Source of the DNA: Jutongia hominis
Lineage (GTDB): Bacteria > Bacillota > Clostridia > Lachnospirales > Lachnospiraceae
Direction of reading: 5' to 3'
DNA: 64,000 bases
Assembly (NCBI RefSeq): GCF_014384965.1
Contig: NZ_JACRSW010000027.1
Coordinates: 186,001-250,000 of the forward strand
Numbering within the stretch: the first letter of the stretch is position 1; each line of letters begins with the position of its first letter. The notes beneath the pieces were generated by a model. It saw only the letters and a program-made list of their open reading frames with translations. It had not been told where the DNA came from and made no database searches. Shown piece after piece: positions 44,157 through 53,808 of this stretch. A program made the translations under genes and the position numbers.

Positions 44157-45077
44157 ATGGAGAAAAAAGATTTAGTGATCATAGGTAGTGGACCGGCAGG
44201 ATTATCTGCCGCAGTTTATGCACAAAGAGCAATGCTTGATCAGGTTGTGATCGAGAAAGAAATGTTTAGTGGCGGTCAGATCGTTACAACAGACCGGATT
44301 GACAATTATCTCGGACTATATGGAGAAAATGGTTATGACCTGTCGGTAAAATTCCGTGAACATGCAGATGCATTAGGAGTTCCTTTCTTAGAAGATGCAG
44401 TAAAGAAGATAGAAAATCATGGAACGACAAAAGAAGTCGTATTGGAAAACGGAGATGTGATCGAAGCAAAAGCCGTGCTTCTTGCTACGGGAGCACATCA
44501 CAAAATGCTTCAGGCAGAAGGGGAAAAAGAATTAACCGGTGCAGGTGTATCCTATTGTGCAACCTGTGACGGAGCGTTCTTTAAAGACCAGACTGTTGCA
44601 GTTGTCGGAGGCGGTGATGTCGCCTTAGAAGATGCATTATATCTTTCTAATATTTGTAAAAATGTTTATCTGATCCATAGAAGAGACGGATTAAGAGGAG
44701 CAAAAGTTTTACAAAACAAAGTGCTGGAGAAAGAAAATATCACATTTATGCCTTTTTATGAAGTGACAAAGATCTGTGGTCAGAATAAAGTAGAGGCAGT
44801 AGAACTGAAGCAAAACCAGACAGGTGAGACAAAAACGATCGAGCTTTCGGGTGTTTTTATTGCAATCGGTATGGAACCACAAAGCAGTCTTGTCAAGGAT
44901 CTTGTTAAAGAAGATCCGGCAGGATATGTAGAAGCAGGCGAAGACTGTCGCACCAGTGCAGACGGCATTTATGTGGCAGGAGATGTACGAAGTAAAAGCT
45001 TAAGACAGGTTGTTACCGCAGTAGCAGACGGTGCGGTGGCGATCGCATCGATCGAACAGGATTTTGCAAGAGAGTAA
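44157..45077 (+). CDS. trxB: Thioredoxin reductase
   Basis: 306 residues from ATG 44157 (gtgaggtttatt upstream). FAD loop IIGSGPAGLSAAVYAQRA, redox motif CATC in YCATCDGAFF, NADPH loop VVGGGDVALEDAL and YVAGDVRSKSLRQV. It reduces thioredoxin with NADPH. It follows hemL by 17 bp, so it belongs to the tetrapyrrole/sulfur block and may serve the CIPC thioredoxin encoded at 35.6 kb. Confidence 0.95.
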   Translation: MEKKDLVIIGSGPAGLSAAVYAQRAMLDQVVIEKEMFSGGQIVTTDRIDNYLGLYGENGYDLSVKFREHADALGVPFLEDAVKKIENHGTTKEVVLENGDVIEAKAVLLATGAHHKMLQAEGEKELTGAGVSYCATCDGAFFKDQTVAVVGGGDVALEDALYLSNICKNVYLIHRRDGLRGAKVLQNKVLEKENITFMPFYEVTKICGQNKVEAVELKQNQTGETKTIELSGVFIAIGMEPQSSLVKDLVKEDPAGYVEAGEDCRTSADGIYVAGDVRSKSLRQVVTAVADGAVAIASIEQDFARE

Positions 45078-45183
45078 ATCGTCTGATCTTGGAACAGACT
45101 TTTGTCAGAAAAAACGGATGTCAGTAAGAAAGCCGGCATGACGATAAAAAAGCTGACAGGATAATAAAAAGGAGCTCGATAAA

Positions 45184-45753
45184 ATGGAACGATCAGAACA
45201 GAATGCAGATATTTTATATGAGGATTTAAAAAAGAATATTATGGATGTGATCAAAGAATCACAGATCAAGCTTGGTTTTGAAAAAAATCCGGTGACCATT
45301 TATTATCCGATCGAGGCATTGAACCATTTGCTGGATACGGATTTAGGCGAAGAACAAATGGATCAATGCTTACAAAATTTTGCAAAGAAAGTCAAAGATC
45401 CGTTAGGTGAGGTTGTTTTTCAAAGGAATAAAAGCCGGTATGGGATCACGGTACCGGTACAGGGTGTATGCTATATTGATCGGAATGTGACAGATAATGG
45501 ATTCCTTAGAGATCTTTTAGAACTTTTAAGAAGACATGACTGTAACAAAGAACAGATCTTAGCTGTTTTTAAGAAGTACTCGGATCAGATCAGGGTGCAG
45601 AATGTGACAGATAATGATTTTGATTATGCGGTCTGGTTTGAAAACGATGCCAATAACATCTATCGTTACTGTTTCCATGAAGAGGAAGGCCATGTGATCT
45701 ATCATCGTTTTACACCAAGAGAATATCAGGCATTGATGCCGTTAGAAATGTAA
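45184..45753 (+). CDS. DUF3877-like protein of unknown function
   Basis: 189 residues, soluble, no signal peptide or membrane segment. It resembles the DUF3877 family of Lachnospiraceae in length and in the pattern ITIYYPIEALNHLLD-like and EEEGHVIYHRFTPREYQAL; family assignment is from memory and tentative. Function unknown. RBS aaaggagctcgataaa. It stands alone between trxB and an RmlD-like gene with its own promoter. Confidence 0.7.
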   Translation: MERSEQNADILYEDLKKNIMDVIKESQIKLGFEKNPVTIYYPIEALNHLLDTDLGEEQMDQCLQNFAKKVKDPLGEVVFQRNKSRYGITVPVQGVCYIDRNVTDNGFLRDLLELLRRHDCNKEQILAVFKKYSDQIRVQNVTDNDFDYAVWFENDANNIYRYCFHEEEGHVIYHRFTPREYQALMPLEM

Positions 45754-45840
45754 GTTTGCAGACAGAAGACAAAAGGATTTTTGAAAAACCGGGAAGTGGC
45801 AGCGGTCAGAAGCAAAACTGGAAAAAAGAATAGATCTGTG

Positions 45841-45869
45841 TTAAAATAACAGAATTAGTGCACTATAAT
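45841..45869 (+). promoter_or_regulatory. Putative promoter of the RmlD-like/symporter pair
   Basis: TTAAAA (45841-45846, weak -35), 17-base spacer, TATAAT (45864-45869, perfect -10), about 50 bases before the gene. Confidence 0.5.
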
Positions 45870-45917
45870 TTTTTTTGATCAGAAAAGGAAAAAGAAAAAA
45901 AGAGAAAGAGGAATACC

Positions 45918-46769
45918 ATGCAAAAAATCTGGATATGTGGATGCGATGGTCAGATTGGCAAGGCCATTAATCATGTAGTAAATAAACTGGAATTTGAAAT
46001 CTTAGATACTGATAAGGATGATCTGGATGTTACAAATAATGAAGAAGTATTACGTTTTGGAGAAATGAACCGTCCGGACGTGATCATTAACTGTTCCGGT
46101 ATGACAAATACCGATGCCTGTGAGAAAGATAAAAGACAGGCTTTCTTAGTCAATGCAATGGGAGCAAGAAATTTAAGTATCATTGCATCAAAAGTCAATG
46201 CAAAGATGGTTCAGATCTCAACCGATGATGTCTTTGACGGTTTAGAACAAAAAGCATACTCCGAGTTTGATATGACAAACCCACAGACAGTCTATGGAAA
46301 GACAAAACTTGCCGGAGAAAATTATGTCAAAGAATTTACGCATAAGCATTTTATTATACGCAGTACATGGGTTTATGGTTATGGAGATAACTTTGTTACG
46401 GGCTTTTTGAAGAATGCAAAAGCAGGTGATGATCTGATGATCGCTGAGGACCATTACGGTTCTCCGACAAATGCGAATGATCTTGCACATTTTATTTTAA
46501 AACTGATCCGTACGAGTGAGTATGGAACGTATCATGCAACAAACAAAGGCAGCTGCAGCAGATATGAGTTTGCAAAAGAAATTGCATCTTTAGCAGGACT
46601 GGATGTAACGATTCAGAAAGTACCGCACGAACAATCGGATTTTTCTGCTGTCCGTCCGGTTAATGCAGTATTAAACAATTTCATTTTGAGTCTTACCGAT
46701 ATTTATGATTTTCCGGAATGGAGAGACTCATTGAAAAAATATCTGAAAGAAATTGGAGAGATGGCATAA
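45918..46769 (+). CDS. RmlD-like sugar-nucleotide reductase (short-chain dehydrogenase)
   Basis: 283 residues. NAD(P)-binding WICGCDGQIGKAI at the N-terminus, catalytic YxxxK as YGKTKLAGE, and the RSTWVYGYG stretch typical of dTDP-4-dehydrorhamnose reductase relatives. No other rhamnose genes are nearby, so the true substrate is open. The stop overlaps the start of the symporter gene (TAATG), coupling two proteins with no evident shared pathway. Confidence 0.85.
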   Translation: MQKIWICGCDGQIGKAINHVVNKLEFEILDTDKDDLDVTNNEEVLRFGEMNRPDVIINCSGMTNTDACEKDKRQAFLVNAMGARNLSIIASKVNAKMVQISTDDVFDGLEQKAYSEFDMTNPQTVYGKTKLAGENYVKEFTHKHFIIRSTWVYGYGDNFVTGFLKNAKAGDDLMIAEDHYGSPTNANDLAHFILKLIRTSEYGTYHATNKGSCSRYEFAKEIASLAGLDVTIQKVPHEQSDFSAVRPVNAVLNNFILSLTDIYDFPEWRDSLKKYLKEIGEMA

Positions 46770-48085
46770 TGAATAACGAGAATAGAGAAGAAAAGAAAGA
46801 GAAAAAACAAGTCGGACTTACAACAAAGATTTTATTTGGTTTGTTATTTGGTGCGATTACCGGTTTTGTTTTAAACTATGCAGTGCCGGATAGCTATTTT
46901 AAAAATACGATCGTGATAAATGGAATCTTACAGCTGATCGGTCAGGGATTTATTCGTCTGATGCAGATGCTGGTTGTACCTTTGGTGCTTTGTTCTCTGG
47001 TCTGTGGCAGTATGGCGATTGGAGATACGAAAAAGTTAGGAAACGTTGGTGCCAAAGCATTAGGCTTTTATATCTGTACAACGGCATTGGCTGTTACGGT
47101 AGCTTTAACAACAGCAAATGTGATCAATCCCGGAATCGGTCTTGATATGTCAAAGATTCATAAGAGCAGTACCGTTGCAACAGAAAGTGCAACGCAGTCT
47201 ACAAATATTGTAGATACTTTTCTGAATATCATTCCAAGTAATATTTTTAATTCATTAAGTGAAGGAACGATGTTACAGGTGATCCTTTTTGCATTGATCC
47301 TTGGTGTGATCTTAGCAAAGATGGGAGATAGAGTAGAGACGGTTAAGAATTTTTTTAGTCAGTTTAATGATATCATGATGGAAATGACGATGATCGTCAT
47401 GAAAGTCGCACCGATCGGTGTGTTCTGCCTGATCGCCAAGACATTTTCTCAGCTTGGTATCGAAGCATTTCAGCCATTGTTAAAATATATGATCGCTGTG
47501 TTGATTGCATTAGGTATACAATGTTTTATTGTATATCAGGCTTTGTTAAAAGTTTTTACCGGACTCAATCCATTATTGTTTATTAAGAAATTCTTCCCGG
47601 TTATGGAATTTGCATTTTCAACAGCGACCTCGAATGCAACGATCCCTATGTCGATTGACACACTCGCAAAGAAGATGGGGGTGTCGAAAAAGATCTCATC
47701 TTTTACAATACCGCTTGGTGCAACGATCAACATGGATGGTACCTCGATCATGCAGGGCGTGGCAGTTGTATTTGCAGCACAGGCATTTAATATTCATCTG
47801 GATCTGACAGACTATCTGATGGTTATTGGTACCGCAACATTGGCCTCAATCGGCACTGCAGGTATTCCAAGTGTCGGTCTTGTAACGCTGACAATGGTAT
47901 TTAATACGGTAAATCTTCCGGTAGAAGCGATTGGTCTGATCATGGGGATTGACCGTATTCTGGATATGACACGTACCGCAGTCAATATTACAGGTGATGC
48001 AGTATGTACAACAATTGTTGCAAAACAAAATGATGCACTCGACCGTGATATCTTTTATCAAGGCGAGCAAAAAGAAGCATCATAA
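46769..48085 (+). CDS. Dicarboxylate/amino acid:cation symporter (DAACS family)
   Basis: 438 residues from ATG 46769, which overlaps the previous stop (TAATG). Eight or more membrane segments; signature segments AFSTATSNATIPMS (serine-rich loop), GATINMDGTSIMQG and GIDRILDMTRTAVNITGD are diagnostic of GltP/DctA-type transporters. It imports glutamate, aspartate, serine or C4-dicarboxylates with Na+ or H+. A hybrid histidine kinase gene follows after 54 bp. Confidence 0.95.
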   Translation: MNNENREEKKEKKQVGLTTKILFGLLFGAITGFVLNYAVPDSYFKNTIVINGILQLIGQGFIRLMQMLVVPLVLCSLVCGSMAIGDTKKLGNVGAKALGFYICTTALAVTVALTTANVINPGIGLDMSKIHKSSTVATESATQSTNIVDTFLNIIPSNIFNSLSEGTMLQVILFALILGVILAKMGDRVETVKNFFSQFNDIMMEMTMIVMKVAPIGVFCLIAKTFSQLGIEAFQPLLKYMIAVLIALGIQCFIVYQALLKVFTGLNPLLFIKKFFPVMEFAFSTATSNATIPMSIDTLAKKMGVSKKISSFTIPLGATINMDGTSIMQGVAVVFAAQAFNIHLDLTDYLMVIGTATLASIGTAGIPSVGLVTLTMVFNTVNLPVEAIGLIMGIDRILDMTRTAVNITGDAVCTTIVAKQNDALDRDIFYQGEQKEAS

Positions 48086-48139
48086 AAATATGATCCAACA
48101 AGGGCAAAACATAGGAAATGGTATCTGGAGGCTTATGAT

Positions 48140-50680
48140 ATGAAAGAACGTCAGAAAAAAAGAAGTATCTTTAGCTGGAATTTTTTTTGGATTGCTTTTG
48201 TTTTTGGAATAATAGTCCTTGGAGTTGAATATGTTGGTTTGACAGGTTATGATAACAGAACGGCACAGAATGTATCGGAAAAGAGCATTTCTATTGTAAA
48301 GAAAACGCTGAAACGCTATGATAACATGATTTTGAATGACCAGACAAAAAGTCTGATCCGTCTGTTAGATAAGACGTCTGAATTAAGTCGCGTATATGAT
48401 CAGGAAAAAGGTTTTGATCACAACCGATTGAACGAATATGTGCAGGAACAACGCTTAGCCGGTGCTATGATTCTGGATCATAAAGGCAGGATTGTGATGC
48501 AAAGCAGCATCGGATCTAAAGGTTGTTATACATTATGGAAAGATGTGATCAATGATGAAAATGTAAATGATGTATTAAAATATTCAAAAAAGTCATATAT
48601 CAGTCGTATCAGACGAAAAAATGAGGAATATGATTTTGTGGCAACTTCTACAAAGCGGGCACATGGAATGGTAGTCTCGTATAAAAAGGCCGGTACATCA
48701 TCTGAGAGCAGTAGTGAAATTACATTGGCATCTTTGTTTGAAGAATGCAATTTAAAACTGGATGGTACAGTAGTTATTACAAATGGGAAAAAGGTATTAA
48801 GTACAAATAACAGACGTTTAAAGAAGCAGACGATGAAGTTTTGTAAAGCCTTGCATGAAAATAGTCATAATAAGAATGATATTAGTATGACGAAGCTGGT
48901 TGTGAAAACGAAGGTTTGGTATGGATCCGGTTCCAGATTAAAGAATTATCATATTTATGTCTTCTTTCCCGGCAGTTCTATGTATAAAAACAGACGGACA
49001 GTAATTGCATACAGTATGGCTGTGCTTGGTGTTTTTCTGTTAATTGTTTTACTGTTATATCAGCATTTTTTGAAAGGTAATTTTGATGAGATACAGAAGC
49101 AGTATCGTATTATCAGTGCAGTTAATAGTATTTATGTCATAAATCTTTTAATCCATTTAAAGGAAAAGAAATGGGAAAGCATTAAAATTTCGGAACGTTT
49201 CAAACAGTCTGTTAATTCAGACTTAGACTGTTCTGTTGATGAGCTGGTTCATGCGTTGTGTACAGTATTTGTTGTTGATTCACAAAAAGAGGAGTTTACT
49301 GATTTTCTGGATATGCACACAATGGAACAAAGAATTGGTGAGCAGCCGTATATTTCAAAATGGTTTGAAGGCAAAGATAAAAACTGGTATCTGTCTATTG
49401 CAATCCCACAGCATTATGATAAAAAAGGCAAATTAATTTCCATTATTCTGCTGCTTCGTAATGTTACAGAAGAAAAGAAGAGAGAGTTTACTTATCAGGA
49501 GCAGCTTCGCAAATCAATGGAGCAGGAAAAAAGAGCCAATAATGCGAAGACGGATTTTCTGCGTCGTATGAGTCATGATATCCGCACACCGATCAATGGC
49601 ATCCGTGGTATGGTTGAGATCAGCAGACATTATATTGGCAATGAAGAAAAACAGGAAGATTGCCGAAATAAAATTATGGATGCTTCCGGTTTCCTTTTAG
49701 ATCTGGTCAATAATGTACTGGATATGAATAAGTTAGAGTCTGGTGCAATCCGCTTAGAAAATAAATCCTTTTGTTTGCAGCAAATGGTGCAGGAGATCAA
49801 GCCGATGTTAGATATTCGTGCCAGAGAATATGGTGTACGGATAGAGTGGGAAAAGATTCCGGAAGAAATTCCATATCTGGTAGGAAGTCCATTGCATTTA
49901 CAGCAGATCTTACAAAATATCATTGGTAATGCGTTAAAATATAATAAAGAAAATGGTTTGGTTGAAGTAAAATGGAATTTTGAACAAAAGAATACTGACA
50001 AGTTGAACACTATCATGATTTGTAAAGATACCGGACGTGGTATGAGCAAAGAATTTCAAAAGAAAGCATTTGAGCCATTTACGCAGGAAGATGCAGCAGC
50101 ACATGCTACTTATACCGGGACAGGCCTTGGGCTTTCTATTGTAAAAGAGTTGGTTGAACAGATGGAAGGAACCATGCATTTTGAAAGCGAAGTTGATGTA
50201 GGGACAACATTCTGGATCTCCATTCCGTTGCAAGTGGATCATTCTAACATTCAAAAGATGATCAAAACACTTCCGGAAGGACGAAAGCTTTTGGAAGGAT
50301 ATCATATTCTGATTGCAGAAGACAATGAATTAAATATGGAAATTGTTGAGTTTATGCTGGAAAAGGAAGGTGTTTCGATCACAAAAGCATGGAATGGCAA
50401 AGAAGCGGTCGATCTTTTTAGAGCATCGAAAGAAGGTACTTTTGATCTGATATTGATGGATATTATGATGCCTGTTATGAATGGGCTGGAAGCAACACAA
50501 TGTATCCGGTCCATGGATCGAAAGGATGCAAAAGAGATTTCTATTATTGCGATGACTGCCAATGCATTTTCTGATGATGTGGAACGAAGTTATGAGGCAG
50601 GACTGAATGAGCATTTGGCTAAGCCATTAGATAGAAATAAGCTTGTTACAGCGATATTAAAAATGCAGGTACATAAATGA
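48140..50680 (+). CDS. Membrane hybrid sensor histidine kinase with C-terminal receiver
   Basis: 846 residues. Two membrane segments, about 14-34 and 290-312, enclose an extracellular sensor of some 255 residues. Then a cytoplasmic PAS-like region, the HisKA box RRMSHDIRTPINGIRG with H479, an ATPase domain with NALKYNKENG and GTGLGLSIVKELV, and a receiver with phospho-aspartate D774 in LILMDIMMPVMNG. No output domain is present. The next gene encodes an Hpt protein, so a phosphorelay H-D-H is likely, ending in a regulator encoded elsewhere. The ligand is unknown. Confidence 0.93.
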   Translation: MKERQKKRSIFSWNFFWIAFVFGIIVLGVEYVGLTGYDNRTAQNVSEKSISIVKKTLKRYDNMILNDQTKSLIRLLDKTSELSRVYDQEKGFDHNRLNEYVQEQRLAGAMILDHKGRIVMQSSIGSKGCYTLWKDVINDENVNDVLKYSKKSYISRIRRKNEEYDFVATSTKRAHGMVVSYKKAGTSSESSSEITLASLFEECNLKLDGTVVITNGKKVLSTNNRRLKKQTMKFCKALHENSHNKNDISMTKLVVKTKVWYGSGSRLKNYHIYVFFPGSSMYKNRRTVIAYSMAVLGVFLLIVLLLYQHFLKGNFDEIQKQYRIISAVNSIYVINLLIHLKEKKWESIKISERFKQSVNSDLDCSVDELVHALCTVFVVDSQKEEFTDFLDMHTMEQRIGEQPYISKWFEGKDKNWYLSIAIPQHYDKKGKLISIILLLRNVTEEKKREFTYQEQLRKSMEQEKRANNAKTDFLRRMSHDIRTPINGIRGMVEISRHYIGNEEKQEDCRNKIMDASGFLLDLVNNVLDMNKLESGAIRLENKSFCLQQMVQEIKPMLDIRAREYGVRIEWEKIPEEIPYLVGSPLHLQQILQNIIGNALKYNKENGLVEVKWNFEQKNTDKLNTIMICKDTGRGMSKEFQKKAFEPFTQEDAAAHATYTGTGLGLSIVKELVEQMEGTMHFESEVDVGTTFWISIPLQVDHSNIQKMIKTLPEGRKLLEGYHILIAEDNELNMEIVEFMLEKEGVSITKAWNGKEAVDLFRASKEGTFDLILMDIMMPVMNGLEATQCIRSMDRKDAKEISIIAMTANAFSDDVERSYEAGLNEHLAKPLDRNKLVTAILKMQVHK

Positions 50681-50753
50681 TTCAATACCGGGAATCAATT
50701 GTGTATAAAATCGTGTTAAGCGATGGATAAAAAAGTGAAGGAGAAAATAAAAA

Positions 50754-51125
50754 ATGACTTTGAGCGAATTTTATAGTTGTGCAGGAGGAGATTATAAAGA
50801 AGTGACAGGGAGAATAGGAAACGAGATCCTGGTAGAACGCTTTTTAATAAAATTTTTGCAGGATCCAAGTTTTGTACAGCTCGCCACAGCTTTAGAAGAA
50901 AAGAATGTGCAAAGTGCATTTCGTGCTGTTCATACGCTAAAAGGGGTCTGTCTGAATCTGGGACTTACGGATCTTTTTGAAGTCAGTTCCGCATTAACAG
51001 AAAAGCTTCGCGGAATGGATATGAGTGGATATGAGCCTTATTTTGAAGAGGTACAGAGAGTATATCACAGAGTCAGTGGTATGTTGCAGCAATATATAAC
51101 AGAAAAAAACGGAAAGCAGGTGTAG
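50754..51125 (+). CDS. Hpt phosphotransfer protein
   Basis: 123 residues, all-helical pattern. The phosphorylated histidine H60 lies in AFRAVHTLKGVCLNLG, the Hpt signature. It should accept phosphate from the receiver of the hybrid kinase encoded just upstream and pass it to an unlinked response regulator. RBS aaggagaaaataaaa. Confidence 0.93.
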   Translation: MTLSEFYSCAGGDYKEVTGRIGNEILVERFLIKFLQDPSFVQLATALEEKNVQSAFRAVHTLKGVCLNLGLTDLFEVSSALTEKLRGMDMSGYEPYFEEVQRVYHRVSGMLQQYITEKNGKQV

Positions 51126-51129
51126 AACA

Positions 51130-51804
51130 TTGAGCAAAGCAAAACAAACATCAGAATCAATTGAACTTGGAATTCTTCTGGCTTTGTCCGGTGGTATTAT
51201 GGATGCATATTCATATATGGCAAGAGGAAAGGTTTTTGCAAATGCGCAGACCGGAAATATGCTGCTTTTTGGTATTTATCTTTCCGGTGGAAGATGGAAC
51301 ATGGCATTACATTATTTCTTTCCAATCCTTGCTTTTACTGCCGGCATCATGCTTGCGGATATCGTGCGTACCAAAGGAAGTACAAAGTTGCATTGGAGAC
51401 AGTTGTCGGTGTTATTTGAAGCGGTTATTTTACTTGGAGTATCTTTTATTCCACTGTCAATGAACTTGCTCGCAAACAGCCTGACTTCTCTTGCCTGTGG
51501 TATACAGGTCGAAAGTTTTCGTAAGATTCATGGTCATGGTATAGCGACAACGATGTGCATTGGCAACTTGCGAAGTGCGACACAGAATTTCTGTGATTAT
51601 ATCAGCCGTAAGGATTGGCAGAATCTTAGAAATACCTTTTTATATTTTGGAATCATTGGTTGTTTTATCCTGGGTGCGATATTAGGAAACAGAGCTATTT
51701 CTTATTTAGGTATGCATGCAATCCTGACAAGTGTGATCCTGCTTTGTGTGTCTTTTATCATTATGTTTATTGACAGGGAAAAGGAGCGTTTGCAAGAGGA
51801 ATAA
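51130..51804 (+). CDS. DUF1275 (YoaK-like) membrane protein
   Basis: 224 residues with about six membrane segments. ALSGGIMDAYSYMARGKVFANAQTGNML is the conserved DUF1275 N-terminal motif, and NLRSATQNF is a second one. Start is TTG 51130 with aggtgtag upstream, 4 bp after the Hpt gene. Function in the family is unknown; it may belong to the kinase/Hpt transcription unit. Confidence 0.88.
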   Translation: MSKAKQTSESIELGILLALSGGIMDAYSYMARGKVFANAQTGNMLLFGIYLSGGRWNMALHYFFPILAFTAGIMLADIVRTKGSTKLHWRQLSVLFEAVILLGVSFIPLSMNLLANSLTSLACGIQVESFRKIHGHGIATTMCIGNLRSATQNFCDYISRKDWQNLRNTFLYFGIIGCFILGAILGNRAISYLGMHAILTSVILLCVSFIIMFIDREKERLQEE

Positions 51805-51819
51805 AATAGAAGAATAGGA

Positions 51820-53370
51820 ATGTATATGAGGATGGAAAAAGCAAAAATAGAGAATGCAAAAGAGAAAATATATATTGCAATCGATCTGAAATCTTTTTAT
51901 GCGTCTGTAGAGTGCGTAGAAAGAGGCAGAGATGCTTTAACAACAAATCTGGTAGTAGCAGATGCATCCCGTACAGAAAAGACAATCTGTCTTGCAGTCT
52001 CTCCGTCATTAAAAGAATATGGCATTCCGGGGCGTGCAAGACTTTTTGAAGTTGTTGCAAAAGTAAAACAGGTGAATGCACAAAGAAGAAATGCGATCAA
52101 AGAACATAGCTTTACCGGATCATCAGATGATAGTATTGCATTAAAAAAGAACAAAACGCTCGCACTCGATTATATTGTTGCAAAACCACGGATGGCATTA
52201 TATATGCAATACAGCACCCGGATCTATCAGATCTATCTGAAATATATCTCTGAGGAAGATATGCATGTCTATTCTGTTGATGAGGTATTCTTAGATGTGA
52301 CAGATTATCTGAAAGCTTATGAAATGACGGCAAGACAGCTAACGCAAAAGATCATTCAGGATATTTATGATACCACCGGGATTACGGCTACAGCCGGAAT
52401 CGGAAGCAATCTTTATCTGTGTAAAATTGCAATGGATATTATGGCAAAACATGAAAAGCCTGATGAAAACGGTGTGCGGATTGCCAAGCTGGATGAATTG
52501 ACTTACCGCAAAAATCTCTGGAGCCATACTCCGATCACGGATTTCTGGCGTGTAGGAAGGGGCTATGCCAGGAAGCTTGAACGTTGCGGGATTTTTACAA
52601 TGGGCGATATTGCACGCTGTTCGATCGGAAAAGATGGTGATTTTTATAATGAAGAACTGCTTTACAAGATGTTTGGTGTCAATGCCGAGCTTTTGATCGA
52701 TCATGCCTGGGGATATGAACCATGTACGATTGCTGAGATCAAGTCGTATACACCGGAAAATAACAGTCTTGGTTCAGGACAGGTTCTAAAATCCCCTTAT
52801 CCATATGAGAAAGCTAAATTAATTGTTCGTGAAATGACAGAACTCTTAGTTCTTGATCTGGTTGAAAAAAGGCTTGCCACCAACCAGATGGTTTTGACAG
52901 TAGGATATGATATCGAAAATTTAAAAGACAAAGAGAATGCATATCAGGGAGAAATCACAACAGACCGTTATGGCAGAAAGATTCCCAAACATGCTCATGG
53001 AACGGCAAATTTAGGACTATATACGACATCAACTCAAAAGATTATTGCAGCTGTGATGGAATTGTTTGATCGTATCATTGATCCGACTCTTTTTGTACGA
53101 AGAGTAACGCTCACTGCCAATCATGTCATCGCAGAGTCGAAAGTACAAAAGGAACAGGAATTTGAACAATTAGATCTTTTCTCCATGTTACAAGAAAAAG
53201 AACAGAATGAAAAAGAGAAGGAACAGTTAGAAAAAGAACGCAAAATGCAAGAAGCAATAATCGAATTAAAGCATAAATTTGGGAAAAATGCAATTTTAAA
53301 GGGAATGAACCTACAGGAAGGTGGTACAACGATCGAACGTAATGGACAGATCGGAGGACACAAAGCATAG
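51820..53370 (+). CDS. Y-family DNA polymerase (DinB/UmuC-like) with charged C-terminal tail
   Basis: About 516 residues; ATG 51820 directly follows AGGA, so ATG 51826 (six bases from AGGA) may be used. Catalytic acidic residues are in YIAIDLKSFYASVE and VYSVDEVFLDVTDY. Finger/thumb and little-finger regions follow, and the last 70 residues (EKEQNEKEKEQLEKER) form a highly charged coiled coil. It performs error-prone translesion synthesis. The YolD-like gene follows after 15 bp, the usual pairing with UvrX/UmuC-type polymerases in Firmicutes. No LexA box was recognised upstream. Confidence 0.93.
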   Translation: MYMRMEKAKIENAKEKIYIAIDLKSFYASVECVERGRDALTTNLVVADASRTEKTICLAVSPSLKEYGIPGRARLFEVVAKVKQVNAQRRNAIKEHSFTGSSDDSIALKKNKTLALDYIVAKPRMALYMQYSTRIYQIYLKYISEEDMHVYSVDEVFLDVTDYLKAYEMTARQLTQKIIQDIYDTTGITATAGIGSNLYLCKIAMDIMAKHEKPDENGVRIAKLDELTYRKNLWSHTPITDFWRVGRGYARKLERCGIFTMGDIARCSIGKDGDFYNEELLYKMFGVNAELLIDHAWGYEPCTIAEIKSYTPENNSLGSGQVLKSPYPYEKAKLIVREMTELLVLDLVEKRLATNQMVLTVGYDIENLKDKENAYQGEITTDRYGRKIPKHAHGTANLGLYTTSTQKIIAAVMELFDRIIDPTLFVRRVTLTANHVIAESKVQKEQEFEQLDLFSMLQEKEQNEKEKEQLEKERKMQEAIIELKHKFGKNAILKGMNLQEGGTTIERNGQIGGHKA

Positions 53371-53385
53371 AAAAGAGGACATAAC

Positions 53386-53808
53386 ATGCAAAAAGATTCG
53401 TATGAAGATATTCTTTTTTTAGAGCATCCGACATCGTTACGGCATCCGAGAATGTCAGTACAAAACAGAGCAGCACAATTCGCCCCTTTTGCGGCATTGA
53501 CCGGATATGAAGAAGCACTTGGAGAAACGGCAAGACAGACATCGCAGCGTATTGTTCTGGATGAAGACAGCAAAGAGAACCTTGACCGGAAGTTACAATG
53601 GCTGCTTGCACATAAGGAAGAACAGATAAAAGTACAGATCACATATTTTATAGAAGATACAAAAAAAGAAGGTGGACGATATGTTACGGAAAAAGAAAAT
53701 ATCAGTCGTCTTCTTCCTTATGAAGAAAAGATCGTGCTTGGTTCGGGAAAGCAGATCAAAACGACTGATATTATGGATTTACAATGGGAACATTGTGATA
53801 TCTTTTAA
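53386..53808 (+). CDS. YolD-like protein, partner of Y-family polymerase
   Basis: 140 residues. The RMSVQNRAAQFAPFAALTGY stretch is the YolD-like motif. These small proteins are encoded beside UvrX/UmuC-type polymerases and may act as a UmuD-like helper or regulator; the exact role is unknown. Its stop overlaps the convergent trkH stop by 3 bp. Confidence 0.85.
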   Translation: MQKDSYEDILFLEHPTSLRHPRMSVQNRAAQFAPFAALTGYEEALGETARQTSQRIVLDEDSKENLDRKLQWLLAHKEEQIKVQITYFIEDTKKEGGRYVTEKENISRLLPYEEKIVLGSGKQIKTTDIMDLQWEHCDIF

